From positions 1 through 21,797 of the IMG/VR virus record IMGVR_UViG_3300007963_003735: a stretch of 21,797 bases of DNA; one strand, 5' to 3'. This stretch comes from a virus. Positions within the stretch are counted from its first letter, which is position 1, and every line of letters starts with the position of its first letter. Below, piece after piece: positions 21,046-21,797 of the stretch. The translations under genes and the position numbers were made by a program. The notes under the pieces were generated by a model that saw only the letters and a program-made list of their open reading frames with translations, was not told the DNA's origin and searched no databases.

Positions 21046-21063
21046 TTGACACAACTTTGTCAA
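21046..21063. promoter_or_regulatory. Solitary palindrome downstream of the terminator
   Basis: TTGACAC-AACT-TTGTCAA has one inner mismatch and lies 16 nt after the terminator U-run, about 78 nt before the next gene. A new promoter is expected here. TTGACA could be its -35 box, with the palindrome as an overlapping operator, but no -10 hexamer is seen 17 nt downstream (ATCCTT). Confidence 0.5.
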
Positions 21064-21140
21064 ATCTGATCCTTTCCTGGCCTATGCAGTCACTACCGAA
21101 GTCTGCTGCGATGCCGAACCGGGAAAGGGAGAGATAGAAC

Positions 21141-21356
21141 GTGAAGCATGTCATCCATGTTCACCAACAAAAGGTTAGGAAGGGTGAACCTGCGATCATC
21201 GACCGCACCTACAAGGGATCTACTCATTTGACCAGAATAAGAATCAACGGCCCTTGCGAGATTATTCATTCACAAACACCGGATCATTGCGGTGCCCGTG
21301 TCTGGATTGAGACACAGGCCGACGTTGAGCATGTCACCGCCGACTGGGACGACTAG
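21141..21356 (+). CDS. Hypothetical small phage protein
   Basis: The product is 71 residues and starts with GTG at 21141; AAGGGAGAG upstream is a moderate ribosome site, unlike the GAGGAGGAA used by the array before the terminator. The N-terminus is His/Lys-rich (KHVIHVHQQKVRKG). The rest alternates short strands (AIIDRTYKG, LTRIRINGPCEIIHS, ARVWIETQADVEHVT) and ends in an acidic ADWDD. A small beta fold is likely. The family is not recognised. It begins a new transcription unit and is followed 6 nt later by the peptidase gene. Confidence 0.7.
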   Translation: MKHVIHVHQQKVRKGEPAIIDRTYKGSTHLTRIRINGPCEIIHSQTPDHCGARVWIETQADVEHVTADWDD

Positions 21357-21362
21357 AGATTC

Positions 21363-21797
21363 ATGGATAAAGAAGAAATCCCCGTAAGCAGCAAGTGGGT
21401 CCAGGTCGACCTATTGCACCCCACGCTCAAGCACCGGCTCGTGGCCCTGTTCAGGCACCCCGAAATCAAAGGGCGCATGGTTGTTTGTAGTGGCGTCCGT
21501 TCCTACGCCGAACAGAAGCGGCTATACGACGGCTACCGGGCCGGGAAGAAGGGTTTCAACCTGGCAGCCAACCCGGACTGGCAGAGACCCGACGGCTATT
21601 TTTTCGGGTCGTTCCATCAGGCCCAGCCCGACGGATACGGCTACGCTGTCGACTTCCGCATTACTGACAAGCGACTGTCAACTGGCCGGGCGAACGAACT
21701 GGCGCAGACGTTTGGCCTGAGGCCAACCGTGAGGGGTGAGTGGTGGCATCATCAACCCAGGGATGCCGACGGCTGGTTCCCCACCGTGGCCTTCGAC
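21363..21797 (+). CDS. M15 (VanY/D-Ala-D-Ala carboxypeptidase-like) peptidase, probable endolysin, partial
   Basis: The frame is open from ATG at 21363 to the window edge (145 residues). The M15 zinc-peptidase pattern is clear: SGVRSYAEQKRLYDGYRAG (residues 43-61), S83-x-H85, D97 in GYAVDFR, and E126-W-W-H129. These give the zinc ligands H85, D97 and H129 and the catalytic E126. Members cut peptide bonds in peptidoglycan stems, and in phages they serve as endolysins. The H85 to D97 distance is 12 residues, longer than the usual H-x6-D, because of an AQPDGYG insertion. There is no signal peptide. More domains, such as a cell-wall-binding part, may follow outside the window. Confidence 0.88.
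   Translation, partial: MDKEEIPVSSKWVQVDLLHPTLKHRLVALFRHPEIKGRMVVCSGVRSYAEQKRLYDGYRAGKKGFNLAANPDWQRPDGYFFGSFHQAQPDGYGYAVDFRITDKRLSTGRANELAQTFGLRPTVRGEWWHHQPRDADGWFPTVAFD
21664..21681. promoter_or_regulatory. Palindrome-like copy inside the peptidase gene
   Basis: CTGACAA-GCGA-CTGTCAA keeps TGACA-N6-TGTCA but has an inner mismatch and lies within coding sequence. It could be chance, or an intragenic roadblock site of the stoperator type. Confidence 0.25.

Overview
The window is a piece of a GC-rich tailed double-stranded DNA phage (or prophage), most likely of an actinobacterial host. The reasons are the high GC content with G/C-ending codons, a large terminase and portal pair, a long run of very small accessory genes, and strong GGAGG-type ribosome sites. 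No host gene is visible, so the host is an inference. Both window ends cut through genes.

Left arm (1-14623, minus strand): a tightly packed virion assembly operon reading leftwards. In transcription order it holds a 37-residue basic protein, a 46-residue Asp/Glu-rich protein, the large terminase with an N-terminal helix-turn-helix, an 81-residue protein, a portal with a collagen-like tail, a 145-residue Pro/Gln-rich protein, and a 1913-residue multidomain protein. That giant has a pretoxin-like motif, a helix-hairpin-helix glycosylase-like region and an HExxH metallopeptidase. An 86-residue Cys protein and a second giant of more than 1333 residues follow. Most junctions overlap, so translation is probably coupled. 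The operon probably starts at a TATAAT box (14701-14696, minus).

Centre (14624-15674): a divergent, mostly non-coding control region. It has operator-like palindromes, a dense cluster of CCWGG words, a set of RNA hairpins and a possible 24-codon leader peptide carrying an anti-Shine-Dalgarno stretch.

Right arm (15675-21797, plus strand): about a dozen tiny genes plus a SprT-like metallopeptidase and, at the edge, an M15 peptidase (endolysin-like). The striking feature is a composite module repeated eight times in front of translation units. Each copy has (i) a tRNA-minihelix-like fold: an outer stem stacked directly on a hairpin with a 7-nt T-loop-like loop, always 11 bp in total, with compensatory changes between copies; (ii) an invariant ACGA linker; (iii) a 7-bp palindrome of the form YTGACAS-N4-STGTCAA; and (iv) a GAGGAGGAA ribosome site. 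Second genes inside a unit lack the module and overlap the first by 1-4 nt.

The array ends with a 78-nt RNA resembling the tRNA-like domain of tmRNA, including a G3-U70 pair but without a tag reading frame, and then a strong terminator. The terminator's 13-nt apical loop contains a perfect 10-nt complement of the shared ribosome site. Together these suggest RNA-level control of the whole small-gene set (start-site hairpins plus an anti-Shine-Dalgarno RNA). This is inference from sequence and is the main candidate for an undescribed system here. The nearest known analogue is the start-associated sequences of cluster K mycobacteriophages.
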